Below, piece by piece: positions 11,624 to 22,309 of a stretch of DNA of 64,000 nt. The stretch's first letter is position 1. Every line of letters starts with the position of its first letter. Both the position numbers and the translations under genes were made by a program. Source of the DNA: Gymnothorax reevesii (lineage: Eukaryota > Chordata > Actinopteri > Anguilliformes > Muraenidae); assembly GCA_029721435.1 (NCBI GenBank), contig CM056582.1, positions 40,630,611 through 40,694,610 of the forward strand. The letters run 5' to 3'. The notes under the pieces are model-generated. The model worked only from the letters and a program-made list of their open reading frames with translations. It was not told the DNA's origin and made no database searches.

Positions 11624-12345
11624 ATACCGACGGAGAAAAGACACTCATTCGTAACTAACGTTAGCATTATTTACTTAGCCGAAGAAACAATAGAAACAAG
11701 TGTTTGCCACTAACATGGCGATATCCCCCGCCACCTCAATTTTATGTGTCAGTATGGAGGGATGGAGCCCAATTCTACATCCCCGGCTTCGCGCTAATCG
11801 CGCAGCGGGGATAATTAACGAGTGCATTTACTGATGATCTTAGGCTAACTCAGGGTTAACTGTTGAAGATTAATATGATGAGGTAAAACAAATAAACTGA
11901 TAAAGAGCCGAAGTTTTGGTAAACGTTTTCGGTGTATAGTCGGGTGGGTTCAGAATTCTGAGGTGCGCTTCCCGGAAATGACATAGTTACCTTATTCCAA
12001 ATAAGGCAAGCCACGAGGGACAGAGGCGTGACTGCAGCTCGCCGTGCGCGTTCATGTGATGTTACTCAACTTGAATTTGAATTTTGAATTTGAATTCTGA
12101 ATTTGAATTTTGAATTTGAATTTTGAATCTGAATTTTGAATTTGAATTTTATGAACTGAATTTGAATGTGCGAACTGAATGAAATGCTTCAAGTTTTCTC
12201 TTAAATTCAATACAAATAATTGGATTCAGTTTCAGATTACTTGTTCATTCAATTTCAAAACCAAAAAATTCAATTCAAAGCAGGTTAAATTCAATTCAAA
12301 ACCAAAATTCAATTCAAATTCTGTTGGAACAAATTTCGTTCCATA
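11624..12345 (-). repeat. right arm of the palindromic element, outer part
   Basis: This is the inverted match of 2549-3270. It includes the GAATTTGAATT-type tract at about 12062-12322 and ends with GTTCCATA at 12345, followed by the GAACTC duplication. It joins 5954 directly if the LINE and one copy of its duplication are removed. Confidence 0.75.
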
Positions 12346-12351
12346 GAACTC

Positions 12352-13130
12352 AGTCGCGGGCCGGATTGGAAGGTTCCAATCCGCCGATTGCCGACCCCTG
12401 ATGTAGGCTCTTTAGCCTGTAAAAAAGTCGGCAAGTTATTATCAGTAATGGTAATGAAATCTAATCACACGTTTTCCAGCTAAGATTACCTCAGTAGGCG
12501 CTTCTTTTTACTCAAAAGAAAAATGATTTATGACAGGCCATGACTACGCCTATCAGAAATGAAATACAAATACAATACAAAAATGTCTTCAAGTCTAATA
12601 ATTGAACAGTTGAAATTTCCTCTTAACACGGCCGGCGCCATAATTATTTCACCCCCTGCGATCTAACAGCGACAATATAATGGGCTACATTCAGTAGCCT
12701 ACATAAATATAATTTAATTATCATAAGGTCTATGCGCTGTCACTTAAGGACAATTTTTTATTCCCTACAGCGAGAGCGACATTTCAGAATTCTTCTGCGA
12801 ATGAAGATTATTTCAGTGAAGAGTGTGGTGTCCTTCATTTATGTTTTCTAATCAGACAGCTTTTCCAATCGGACAGCTGACAGCACATTAAAAAGCGCGG
12901 AGCTGCATATTGTCAGGCCACATTGATTGTTATTAGCTTATTTTACTGGCTTCAAATATTTTGAACAATTAGACCTGCAGTCCTAACGATTTAATTATCC
13001 AAATAGCGGCCAATTAAATGATTTGACGACAGTAATGCTGAGGGTAAAGCAGCCATTTACAATGTAATTGCAATATTCCTAGCATGGACTGTACAGTGGT
13101 TCCAAGACCGTACCTCTACAAGGCCACTGA
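12352..13130. other. unassigned intergenic sequence
   Basis: No gene, RNA or clear repeat boundary was recognised. The sequence is AT-rich with scattered short open frames that lack motifs. Confidence 0.5.
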
Positions 13131-13157
13131 AAGAAAAATTTCACTGTCTCGAGACAC

Positions 13158-13345
13158 CCCGGACCAGTGGTCTGGACCAGTCCCCTAGTGGAGCAGGACA
13201 GTTACTGCATTGGTCTATGCTCCAAAGACCAGTGGTCCGGACCAGTCCCCTAGTGGAGCAGGACAGTTACTGCAGTACTCCGTGCTCCAAGGACCAGTCC
13301 CCTAGTGGAGCAGGACAGTAATTACAGTGGTCCGTGTTACAGGAC
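13158..13345 (+). repeat. short minisatellite, about 3 imperfect copies
   Basis: The phrase GGACCAGTCCCCTAGTGGAG begins at 13174, 13239 and 13291, giving unit lengths of about 65 and 52 bases, and is followed each time by CAGGACAGTTACTGCA-like sequence. A shorter GGACCAGTGG motif recurs between the copies. No coding role is apparent. Confidence 0.85.
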
Positions 13346-13850
13346 AGTACAGTACACAAAACGTTACAGCCCCTGCTGCGGTTCCGGGCTGCTCTGAACA
13401 TACATATATGAAACAAGTGTACAGTAACACAATTTTGCATTATGACAAACACGACTCAGCCTGATTTGTTTTTAGATTATCTATATGCCGATCAAACAGA
13501 CACTGAAATTTAGACGCTAATATTGGCAAGATGCTATTTTTATTTACAACGTGAACTAACAGTACGACTAACAGGAAGTTTGAGCTGTTGGCCAAGGCAG
13601 CTAACGATGCTATAGTTTGAATAAAATGTGCCACATTGCTTCAAAATATTAGCTTGTCATTAGTCTTGAAAATAAAGTACGGCTTGTATTTGCTCAAAGT
13701 TATAATTGAATAACTCCTGATGTCAGACCTGTCAGTTTACAGTTAGCTACTTGAGCCCTTGTAGTCATCTGTTTTATTATTCTTATTCGTATTATTTTAC
13801 ACTAAATATAAAACTATGTTACTATCGTTCATTCAAAAAGGTTTTTCTTA
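13346..13850. other. unassigned intergenic sequence
   Basis: No supported gene or repeat was recognised between the minisatellite and the possible exon that follows. Confidence 0.45.
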
Positions 13851-13851
13851 C

Positions 13852-14041
13852 CTGTGACTCGGACATTATGGAGGATAACGTTGAAAAAAGAAAAGAAAAG
13901 AAGCTTCGTCAAGTCGGCGTTGTCAGGTAACGTAAATGCAGGTGGATCAGAAGCGCGTGCATCAGATGCGTCTGGTCGGAGGAGCTTGGGGCAGAGCTGA
14001 TAGGATGAGAACCGTGTGGACTCAATTCGAACCTTTTTCAA
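13852..14041 (-). CDS. possible first exon (codes MSESQ before a splice donor)
   Basis: On the minus strand ATG at 13866 reads MSESQ and then meets a near-ideal donor, CAG|GTAAGA (13846-13854). The longer frame upstream to 14041 has no recognised domain and would be mostly 5' untranslated. The context suits the start of a host gene running leftward, but no matching downstream exon can be named. The exon at 1370-1511 does not continue this frame. Confidence 0.25.
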
Positions 14042-14049
14042 GGTTTCTG

Positions 14050-14511
14050 CCTACCTAGCCTTTAATTATTTAGGGCATGTGATTTCTCTGCCATCTGAAC
14101 ATAGCCCAGGCGGACAAGAGTGACACAAGTCCGAAGTTTCTTAGGGCTAGCGTCATATTACAGAAGGTTCATACTGAAGGTTTGCTTTAATTACTGAACC
14201 CCTGTACAGATAAACTGACAAAGGTGCTAAGTTTGAGTGGTCTGAAAAATGTGAAAAGGCTTTCAATGACCTAAAATCCAAATTGACGTTGACACCATTG
14301 CTTGCATATCCTGATCCAAGCAAAGGGTTCATTCTTGATATGGACGCGTGTGACAATATTATAGGGGCTGTCCTTTCTCAGACGCATGAGATGGAGGAAA
14401 GAGTCGTGGCTTGCACTCTCAAAGCAGGAGAAAAAGTACTCCACAACAAAAAAAGAGCTCCTTGCCGTTGTGACATTTTTAAAGCATTTCAGACACTACC
14501 TCTATGATGCT
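14050..14511 (+). pseudogene. gypsy-type pol fragment (end of RT and RNase H)
   Basis: NYLGHVIS-like residues near 14066 match the end of a gypsy reverse transcriptase. They are followed by FEWSEKCEKAFNDLKSKL, LAYPDPSKGFILDMDACDN and IGAVLSQ (RT connection and RNase H). After a frameshift near 14400 comes KKYSTTKKELLAVVTFLKHFRHYLY. The copy breaks off abruptly at about 14510 against a Tc1-like sequence. The frameshifts mean it is dead. It is not obviously the same element as the gypsy copy starting at 15327. Confidence 0.75.
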
Positions 14512-15155
14512 CCATCAATGAAGCGCTGCTCCTCAGGACCAGAAGCACTCATGCAGCCCCAGACCATGATGCTGCCACCACCATGTTTGACTGTAGGCAG
14601 TACACACTTGTCTTGGTACTCCTCACCAGGGCACCGCCACACATGCTGAACACCATCTGAACCGAGCAAGTTTATCTCGGTCCTGTCAGACCATAGAGCA
14701 TGGTTCCAGTTGTTCGTGTTCTTGGACTGGTTGTCTTCAGCAAACAGTTTTCGGGCTTTCTTGTGGGTTAGCTTCAGAAGAGGCTTCCGTCTTTGCCGAC
14801 GGCCATGCAGACCGACTTAGTGCACTGCATAGCGTATGGTCTGAGCCTGAGCACTGACAGGCTGTTATCCCACTGCTGCAACCTCATCTGCCAGCACTCC
14901 TGCGTCTGTTTTCTGAAGCTAATTTTTGAACCTGACGCAGAGCGCAAGGACTCAACCTCTTCGGTCAACCCTGCCGAGGCCTGTTCTGAGTAGAACTGAG
15001 TAGTAGTCTTGGAAAACTGCTGGATAACCTTGGCCACCGTGCTGTAGCTCAGTTTCATGGTTTCACAGATCTTCTTCTAGCTTAGACCATCTTTGTGAAG
15101 AGCAACAATTCTCTTTTTCAGATCCTCAGAGAGTTCTTTCTTGCAAAACATGGCA
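14508..15155 (-). pseudogene. decayed Tc1-like transposase
   Basis: Read on the minus strand, MFCKKELSEDLKKRIVALHK begins near 15150. It is followed by KLSYSTVAKVIQQFSKT, a paired-like helix-turn-helix DNA-binding part. After several stops and frame changes there are remnants resembling ARKLFAEDNQSKNTNNWNH and a tryptophan-rich segment near the catalytic region. Tc1 transposases cut and paste elements between TA dinucleotides; this copy is far from functional. It abuts gypsy sequence on both sides, so it probably landed in or beside the gypsy cluster. Confidence 0.75.
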
Positions 15156-15326
15156 CAATATTCAAACACAGTAAGGGAAACAGTGCCTCTCACCCGCCCG
15201 TTGCATTTTCAAATACATGTCAACACGCTCTTTTTGGGACACAATGAAAATTAAAATGCAATCTGTTTGTGTCTCATCAAGGGAGGTCTTCCGCTAGGAC
15301 GTCACTCACTAGGGGCGCGAAAGAAA

Positions 15327-15771
15327 TGTAATGATTTAGAAGCTTTGAGAGCTCTTTTCGTTGATCTCGTCTGGGACTATATCGTTTCGCTCCCAATCGG
15401 ATTCCTGGGCCGGCTGGCATTGATTGAGGGCGTTGCCCAGACTCTATTTAAGCTCCAGTTTCACCTCATATCCTTTGCTAGAGTGTCAGTGTCATATTTG
15501 CGCTTTAGCCGGTAAGGTCTTGAGACAGCACTGTTAAGGACTTAGTTGCATATTTGAGGCCTAGTGATAATAAGAGAGGAAATTTTTGTTTTATTTTTCC
15601 CTTTTCTTTTGGTATCTTCGAGCTCGCCTATTTTTCTACCTTGGATGGCGTGCAGGTTGTGGTAGCGTGAGTCTCACATTTTCAGTCTGTTTAAGTCTCT
15701 CAGCACGCTGCAGTTTTTGCCATTTATTTCTGGCCACTGCTTTTGGTGTCCAATTTCGAACCGCCATCACA
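15327..15771 (+). repeat. 5' LTR of the chromodomain gypsy element
   Basis: A 445-base LTR begins TGTAATGATTTAGAAGC, a variant of the TGTCATGGTTTAGAAGC start of the 3' LTR at 19380, and ends CCATCACA. A related copy at 39090-39928 aligns along its whole length apart from a MITE insertion. A TATTTAAG-like box near 15445 could serve as the promoter. Confidence 0.75.
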
Positions 15772-15787
15772 GTACACTCTAGCCATC

Positions 15788-16920
15788 ATGGAGACACCAG
15801 CGGTGGCGGAAATTAAGAGGGTTGTTGCCAGCCAGCAAGATTTGTTGACAGGCTTCACTAAAGGACTTTCTGGCTTGGGCAACTAGCAATCTGAATGAGT
15901 TGAGAGACTACACCTGTAAGAGAACGTGTTTAAGAATCAAGAGTGCCTTCTGTTGGGCTTGACTGAGAGTATTAAATCTCTCGCTACACAAGTTTCGCAA
16001 AAAGTTGCAGAAGCACCATCCATACGTCCTCCCCGAGAACCAAAGTTACAACTGCCCCAAAGATATAGTGGCGTGGCCGGAAAGTGTAAGGATTTCATCG
16101 CCCAGTGTGAAATATTTTTTAAGCCTCAACCGTCATTATTTGTTAATGAGGATTCTCGGGTAGCATTTTATATTATCACTGCTGGCTGGCACAGCACTCA
16201 CTTGGGTCGGCCCACTAATCAGATCTTATTCACAGGTCGAAGATTCTGTGGAGGCCCTTGTTAGGGAGATGGTGTCTGTTTTTGATCAAGACATTTGTGG
16301 TCAAGACACAGCTACGCGTTTGATGCACCTTAAACAGGGCAAAGAAAGTGCAGCTGAATTCTCGATTGCTTTCTGTTCTCTGCCCACAGAGACAGGCTGG
16401 CCAGAGGCTCCTTTTATGACCGTATTTAGCCGTGCCCTTACTGATGAGATTAAGGACACTCTGGCTACTTTAGAACCCTGCTCGACTTTTGAATCCTTAG
16501 TTTGTACGGCTGTGCGAATTGAAAAGCACACGCGAACGCAACAGGGAAAAGTTAAATAGATTCCCGCTGGCTGACAATGGGGCTAAAGTCAGCCTATTCC
16601 ACCCACTAAAGATTCTACTCCGGTTGAGTCCATGCAAGTTGATGGTTCGCTTGACCGTTGAACTAAGAGACCAACTCGCAGAGGAGTAATCTGCCTTAAT
16701 TGTAATTAGCCGGGTCATATCCGTCCACTTTGTCCTAAGCTTCGGGGAAACAGAAAACCCCTCTCGCGATTCAGGGTGCGCTAGAGGGGCAGACCCAATT
16801 TCCCTTCCGAACACTAATCCCTGTAGAACTTTCTGTGGGGAGCAAGAGAATTACCATTGAAGTGTTTGTGGACTTGGGTGCAGTTGATTGTTTCATGGAT
16901 ATTAAATGGGCTAGGAAGCA
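15788..16920 (+). pseudogene. gypsy gag and protease remnants
   Basis: The gag start METPAVAEIKRVVASQQDLL is followed within 100 bases by a stop. Capsid-like sequence resumes in other frames: PREPKLQLPQRYSG, LMHLKQGKESAAEFSIAFC and EPCSTFESLVCTAVRIE. A CCHC zinc knuckle reads C-L-N-C-N-stop-P-G-H-I-R-P-L-C near 16690. Near 16870, VFVDLGAVDCFMD matches the aspartic protease active site with L in place of the usual T/S. In intact elements gag packages the RNA and the protease matures it. Confidence 0.75.
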
Positions 16921-17222
16921 CTCTGTTCCCACTGGTATGCTTTATCACAGTCAAGCTCTGTTAGAAATTTGGACGGTCGCCCGTTGGGCACGGGAGTTAA
17001 AATTGAAGTTTCGGAGCCACTAAAAATGTTCATTTCCTTTGGTGACCACCCTGAGGAGGTTCGGTTTTTTATTATCAGGTCCCCCATTTTCTTATTGTTT
17101 TAGAGCATTCATGGTTACGGGAACATAAACCTTGTATCAGTTGAGGGGAACAGAATAATGCTATCATCCACTGGGGCCCCAAGTGTGACTCAAGTGAGAC
17201 TTATTTTTCCGGACGTCAATCC

Positions 17223-19330
17223 ATGTGGCAGGCTGACACCGAGAGTGAGTGTGAGGAAGTTATCTCACCGTACCCTCCTAAACCAGTAAAAGGGTTAGAG
17301 GAGGGGTTGGAATGGGATCCTCAATTTGACTGGCGACAGCCAGAGGACGATTACCTTTTGGAGGATTATAGCGATTCTGAATCAGTCACAGAGACATTAG
17401 ATTTGGAGCATGGTGAGGAATTTGGGGCCACCCTGAACTTTCACTTGCCTTCCAATGTTGCCAGGGATTATGCTGCCCCCATTATTGTGCTCATCAAGAA
17501 GAATACCTCCTCAGCCATTTTTTGGTCTCATGCAGCTGATGCTGCCTTTCAGGAATTAAAGAAACATTTCAGCTCAGAGCCTATTTTGGTTTTGCCCGAT
17601 CCCTCCCTCCCATTTGTTGTGGAGGTAGATACTTCTGAGGTGGGCGTGGGTGCTATTTTGTCTCAGCGCCCTCGTTGGGATAATAAGCTTCACCCATGCG
17701 CGTACTTCTCCCGGTCTTTGTCCGCCGCAGAACGCAATTATAGTATTGGTGACCGGGAGTTATTAGCGGTCAAGCTGGCGCTCAAGGAGTAGCGCCACTG
17801 GTTGGAGGGAGCTGAGCACCCTTTTGTGGTATGGACCGACTATAAGAACCTCCAATATATTCAGCAAACAAAGCGGCGTAATTCCACGCTAACTTATAGC
17901 CTGGGCTCTAAAAATATTAAGCCTGATGCCCTCTCATGAATGTATAATCATAATCCTACCCCGGAGCCAGTTATTCCTTCTGCCCAGATCGTGGCACCCA
18001 TTCAATGGGAGGTTGAGGCGGTGGTTCAGGAGGTGCTGAAATCCGATCCCGGTCCTGGGGGGGGAACCTGCTGGCTGTTTGTTTGTTCCGCTTAAGGTTA
18101 GGCCACAGGTCCTAGAGTAGGGACACTCATCCCGCTTGGCAGGGCACCCAGGGGCCCATCGGACCAAGCAGTTCTTTGGCTAACGTTTTTGGTGGTCGGA
18201 TATGATGAGGGACACTCGGGAGTTTGTTGCTGCCTGTGGCGTATGTTCCAGGAATAAGACTTCCCACCTCCCTCCCTCTGGTCTGCTGCAACCTTTGCCC
18301 GTTCCCAAGCGCCCTTGATCTCATATTGTGTTCGATTTTGTTACGGGGCTGCCTATATCTGACGGCAACACGGTCATTTTGGTCGTTTTTCTAAAGCAGC
18401 TCATTTTGTCATGCTACCCAAGCTGCCTTCGACGCGGGAGGCAGCGCATCTTGCGGTTAACAATGTGCTCCGGTTACATGGACTTACGCAGGATGTCGTC
18501 TCTGACTGAGGCCCTCAGTTTATGGCCAGAATGTGGCAGGAATTTTGCAAGCAGTGAGTCTCTCCTCTGACTTTCACCCAGAGACTAATGGGCAGACGGA
18601 ACGAACTAATCAGTCTCTAGAAAACAGTCTTCGATGTTTGGCGGCGGATAATCCCTCGTCTTGGAGTCGATTTTTAGCTTGAGCCGAATATTCCCATAAC
18701 TTGCTGTGCAATTCCTCCGCGGGGCTTTCCCCGTTTGAGGCCCAGGTGGGTTACCAACCCCCACTATCCTCGGAATTTGAGAATGATTCCGAGATTCCCT
18801 CAGTCAACCAGTTAATTTGTCGCTGTCAGTCGGTTAGGACTAAGGTCCGTTCTTCTCTGTTGCGCTCGTGGTGCAAACAAAAATCCTTCGCTGATAGAAG
18901 GCATCGTTTGGCCCTGTCTTATCGGGTTGGGCAGAGAGATTGGCTGTCTACCCGGGATCTCCCCTTGAAGGTAGAATCCCGAAAACTGGCGCCCGCTATA
19001 TTGACCCGTTCAAAATAGTGCGGAAGAACAATCCGGTCACGGTCCAGTTGATGCTCCCGAGATACATCCGGACGCATACATCCATCATTCCACGCCTGTC
19101 GGATTAAGCCGGTTAGCACTAGCGTCCTAGCACCCGCCGACACACTCCTGTTGCCGCCACGAATGGTTGAGGGGGGGCCAGTTTATACCGTACGCCGCAT
19201 TCTGGCAGAGAGGCGTGTAGGTCGTGAAGTCTAGTTCCTCGTAGACTGCGAAGGATATGGTCCCGAGGAGCGGTGCTTGGTCCCTTCGCGGGATATTCTG
19301 GATCCCTCGCTAATTTCGGAGTTTCGGGCA
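17223..19330 (+). pseudogene. gypsy pol remnants: RNase H, integrase, chromodomain
   Basis: A frame at 17223-17792 fuses the pre-RT linker ([13 protein letters not shown]) directly to the RT-RNase H junction ([57 protein letters not shown]), showing an internal RT deletion. Downstream and broken by stops are [13 protein letters not shown] (integrase core), [12 protein letters not shown] (around the catalytic glutamate), SAGLSPFEAQVGYQPPL, and a chromodomain reading GGPVYTVRRILAERR...[12 protein letters not shown]. The chromodomain normally tethers integrase to modified histones. Confidence 0.8.
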
Positions 19331-19379
19331 CAGGGTTCCTTGGGGACTTCTGGAGCTGTCCCTTAGAGGGGGGGGGTCC

Positions 19380-19505
19380 TGTCATGGTTTAGAAGCTTTG
19401 AGAGGTCTTTTTGTCGCTGTCATCCGGGACTATATTGTTTTGCTCCCAATCGGATTCCTGGGCCATCTGGCATTAATTGGGGGCATTGCCTGGACTCTAT
19501 GTAAT
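19380..19505 (+). repeat. truncated 3' LTR of the gypsy element
   Basis: The first 126 bases match the 5' LTR start (TTTAGAAGCTTTGAGAG, CCCAATCGGATTCCTGGGCC). The match is lost after GGACTCTATG. It directly follows the polypurine tract. Confidence 0.8.
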
Positions 19506-20700
19506 GTATTATGTGCTATCGCGTCTTAGGCTACATTCCTCTTTGGATGTTGCCATCTCGGCAGCTAGTATGCTAGCTAACATTAACTTAGGAAATTTTT
19601 TGTATTTGATCTTCACATTTAAGCCATATGATTTGATTTTTGCCCCAACTTTATTAACTGAGCTATCTAATAATATGCATGAACTTATCCGGGGCTTTAC
19701 GGCAGTATTGTGCAACTGCAACCCAAGTGCGCTTGCAGATCAGACGTCAGACGTTTGCTAACTTGCTAGTGGGTCTGAAAGCAATTGCTTAGGTACAGCT
19801 AGCTACTTGTGATGCCAACTGGAGAAGCTCTTACAACACTGATTTGTCACTTTCAAAGCCATCACACACACAACCTCTTTCACCATTGATTAGCAGCTTC
19901 TTTAGGTAAAAGAACAAACTGACAGTTCAGCCTGAGACATTTTATTTTATAGCTATTTAAAGCAGTCTTATCCTTCCATGCGTGCAATAGCGTATTACAT
20001 TACTCCAGAAAAAACGCTGTCCATCTTCCCACCCTGCTGACGCTAGTAAGGGGAAACGTTTGTCATCATTTTTACACTTTAACGATGTGATTCGGTTTTT
20101 GCCCTAGCTTCACAAGGCTTAATTATAAATCCAAAACCCTCGCTGCATTTATTTTCACCATCCTTAAAATTGTCACTCAGCCGTCCATCGTGTCTAAAAA
20201 CACCCTTCAGCTATGACTACATTCAGAATATAGAACGCATTCTCGTGGCTTATTGCTTAATATGCCTCGCAAACAAGTTTACACAAATATGTGCCATTTC
20301 ACAAGCTACATGAGCGCAGAATTTATCAAGACATAATATATCTCATGTCATCATTTACATGTATGCGCGGAGCAAAACGCCTCATAATTTTGTGTTGCAA
20401 TGTATAACAATGCTAATGAAAATAAATTTGACTATTTTTCAAGCAACTGTTGCTAATTGGGAAAGTAAACTGCGAGAGGTTCTTGTTATTAAGTATTGAA
20501 ACGTGAGGCAGAGTATCCTGCATATTAAGATCTATTTAAATATTGTGCAATACAAAATACACCATAACGAGACATATAACAAAATATTTTGAATATTCCC
20601 TACTCGCTCGATCTGGCGACACCCCCCCATGGGGTGCGGACAATGGAGTAAAAGAATCACTTTAATACAGATGGCCCCAGTTATTCACCTCTCATCATAA
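19506..20700. other. unassigned intergenic sequence
   Basis: No supported gene or element was recognised. The one longer frame (19477-19761) begins inside the LTR fragment and has no recognisable domain. Confidence 0.45.
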
Positions 20701-20705
20701 TCAAT

Positions 20706-20795
20706 GCGATTCATTCATCGACAAAAGTCAGTATAATTCATCCATCGGCATAAACCGATACAATACATTCATCGGCGAAAACCAGTACAATTCGT
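20706..20795 (+). repeat. imperfect 28-base tandem repeat, about 3 copies
   Basis: ATTCATCGACAAAAGTCAGT, ATCCATCGGCATAAACCGAT and ATTCATCGGCGAAAACCAGT follow each other at about 28-base spacing. Confidence 0.7.
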
Positions 20796-21895
20796 TTCAT
20801 TCAACCAGCGTTGAAAAGGCAAGAAAGCGGAAGGTTTTGAAACACACGCCAAGTTGGTAACTACAAGCAGGCAGTGGCCCTCTAGACCTCAGTCCCTCAC
20901 TGCCTAAAGGAGGTATCTAGCCTCCCCTCCTGCTTCAGGAACAACTCCCCTATTCAACTATCTTCACTGCCGGCAACTAAAAGTTGCAAGCAGCACCCTC
21001 CCGTCCCAGTGCCACCGCCATAGGGGAAAAAACATCTCTTACATGGCTCACGCTGTTTTCTGTCCACTTTTCATCCAGCGTCCTCCTCCTTAAGCCGACG
21101 GAGGGAGACGGCAATCTTCCCTCTCACTACAATATGTACAGAGACCGTTGACGTCGGCATAGCATAAATGATCAGGTTGTGTGCGATCGTGATACGCGCA
21201 TATTAAGCATCTGCGCCAAACTCCCTGCCTCGGCCCACGACGCCTATGTACTGCGCAACTGCCTGAAATACCAAAAAAAAAAAAACAATAGATATTTGAA
21301 ACCATATTAAGCTTGTTTCCAGTATCTATCACAGTGATACTTTGAGTATAGGCAAATAAAAATGGCCATTTTACGTTACACTCCTTCATCCGTATCCACT
21401 CCAAGTTCTTCTCCATGCACTTCCACTGCAGAAGGAGTGGATGCCACCTCCTACTCCAGTGCAGTGAAATGCACCGGGGATGATGGTTGCCCTCCACCTG
21501 TTGTATGCACTCTTCTCCAGTGTGCAGAGAGCCTGGCTTTTACAGTGCCCCACAGATTTTTCCGCATGCGGGTTAGAATCCTTTGTTTGTTAAGGCGTTG
21601 CCTTGTCCTTTTGTTGCAAACCTGACATCGGAGTTATTTGAAATTTCAAGTGCACAATTTCTAAATCAGATCATATAAACTGTCATTGATTGTTGTTTTT
21701 GTGTGACTAGAATGTTCTCTTGTCTTCTTCCCTGTCTTCGGTGGAACAAACAGGCTAGTGTAAGAGGGGCACATTTTCAATGCTCTGATTGAGAAGCGCT
21801 ACATCCTTTATTTATTATTTCATTATTGCAGCAATTTGCTTGTTTGCATAGCTTTAATGCCATGGTGGCTAGAGTAAGAAATAAGAGATGTCTGC
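20796..21895. other. unassigned sequence
   Basis: Open frames on both strands at 21.1-21.6 kb have no recognisable domain. A 13-base A-run interrupts the region near 21277. Nothing else was supported. Confidence 0.4.
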
Positions 21896-21898
21896 ACT

Positions 21899-22200
21899 AC
21901 TTCTTGTAATTGGCACAGACATACATAGGCCTTCTATTACTTCTTGTAATTGTCACAGACATTCATAGGCCTACTATTACAGCTGCATATTGTCGGCCTG
22001 CTGATAAAAACTTGTATCTTCAAAATGACAAGCTTCACAGAAAAATAAAAAAAATACAAAAGAATATGTATAAATTGAAAATTTTTAAATATAACATGTT
22101 TCATTCTGCATGTAAAAATAGAGGACATACAAGTTTTTGTTTCTTATCAGTTAGGAGATACGAGGTTTTACCAGCAGGCCCGCAATATTCAAATTTAAAG
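21899..22200. repeat. tandem duplication and imperfect inverted repeat
   Basis: CTTCTTGTAATTGGCACAGA occurs at about 21900 and, with one change, again at 21940, followed both times by CATA/TTCATAGGCC. Further on, GCCTGCTGATAAAAACTTGT (about 21996) is mirrored imperfectly by a complement ending CCAGCAGGCC near 22182. This suggests a MITE-like hairpin with about 45-base arms. Confidence 0.5.
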
Positions 22201-22309
22201 TCTGGTTCACATTTTCCATGGACCACAACTTCATTTTCATGGTTAATCAGAAAATCCTTGTTCCTTGTTTTCCCGATGGCCATAATGAATGAGCTTTGTA
22301 CAGAGTCTG

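Larger units (their letters stand above)
2549..12345. mobile_element. large palindromic (foldback-like) DNA element, interrupted by a LINE
   Basis: Both ends read TATGGAACGAAATTTGTTCC inward, from 2549 on the left and on the complement ending at 12345 on the right. Each end is flanked by the same direct hexamer GAACTC (2543-2548 and 12346-12351), which looks like a target-site duplication. The arms match over about 1.45 kb: the left arm is 2549-4023, and the right arm is 5191-5954 plus 11624-12345 once the LINE is removed. No transposase was recognised, so it is non-autonomous. Long terminal inverted repeats and a 6-bp duplication suit a DNA transposon or foldback element, but the superfamily cannot be named from this copy. 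Confidence 0.75.
15327..19505 (+). mobile_element. chromodomain gypsy retrotransposon, RT deleted and 3' LTR truncated
   Basis: The 5' LTR (15327-15771, TGTAATG...CATCACA) is followed by gag from 15788, a zinc knuckle near 16690-16735, a protease remnant near 16835-16920, RNase H (about 17500-17880), integrase (about 18100-18750) and a chromodomain (about 19165-19320). A purine tract AGAGGGGGGGG lies at about 19364-19375, and a 3' LTR start TGTCATGGTTTAG begins at 19380. Most of the reverse transcriptase is missing at about 17490-17510. Many stops and frameshifts mark it as old. The chromodomain places it among chromoviruses such as fish sushi/Jule-type elements. Confidence 0.85.

Noticed and set aside
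19119..19385. 88-residue minus-strand frame
   Set aside because: It is antisense to the gypsy chromodomain region, which reads as a chromodomain on the plus strand.
21090..21625. 135-residue minus frame and 87-residue plus frame
   Set aside because: Neither shows a known motif, and they overlap each other antisense. Not enough to call a gene.
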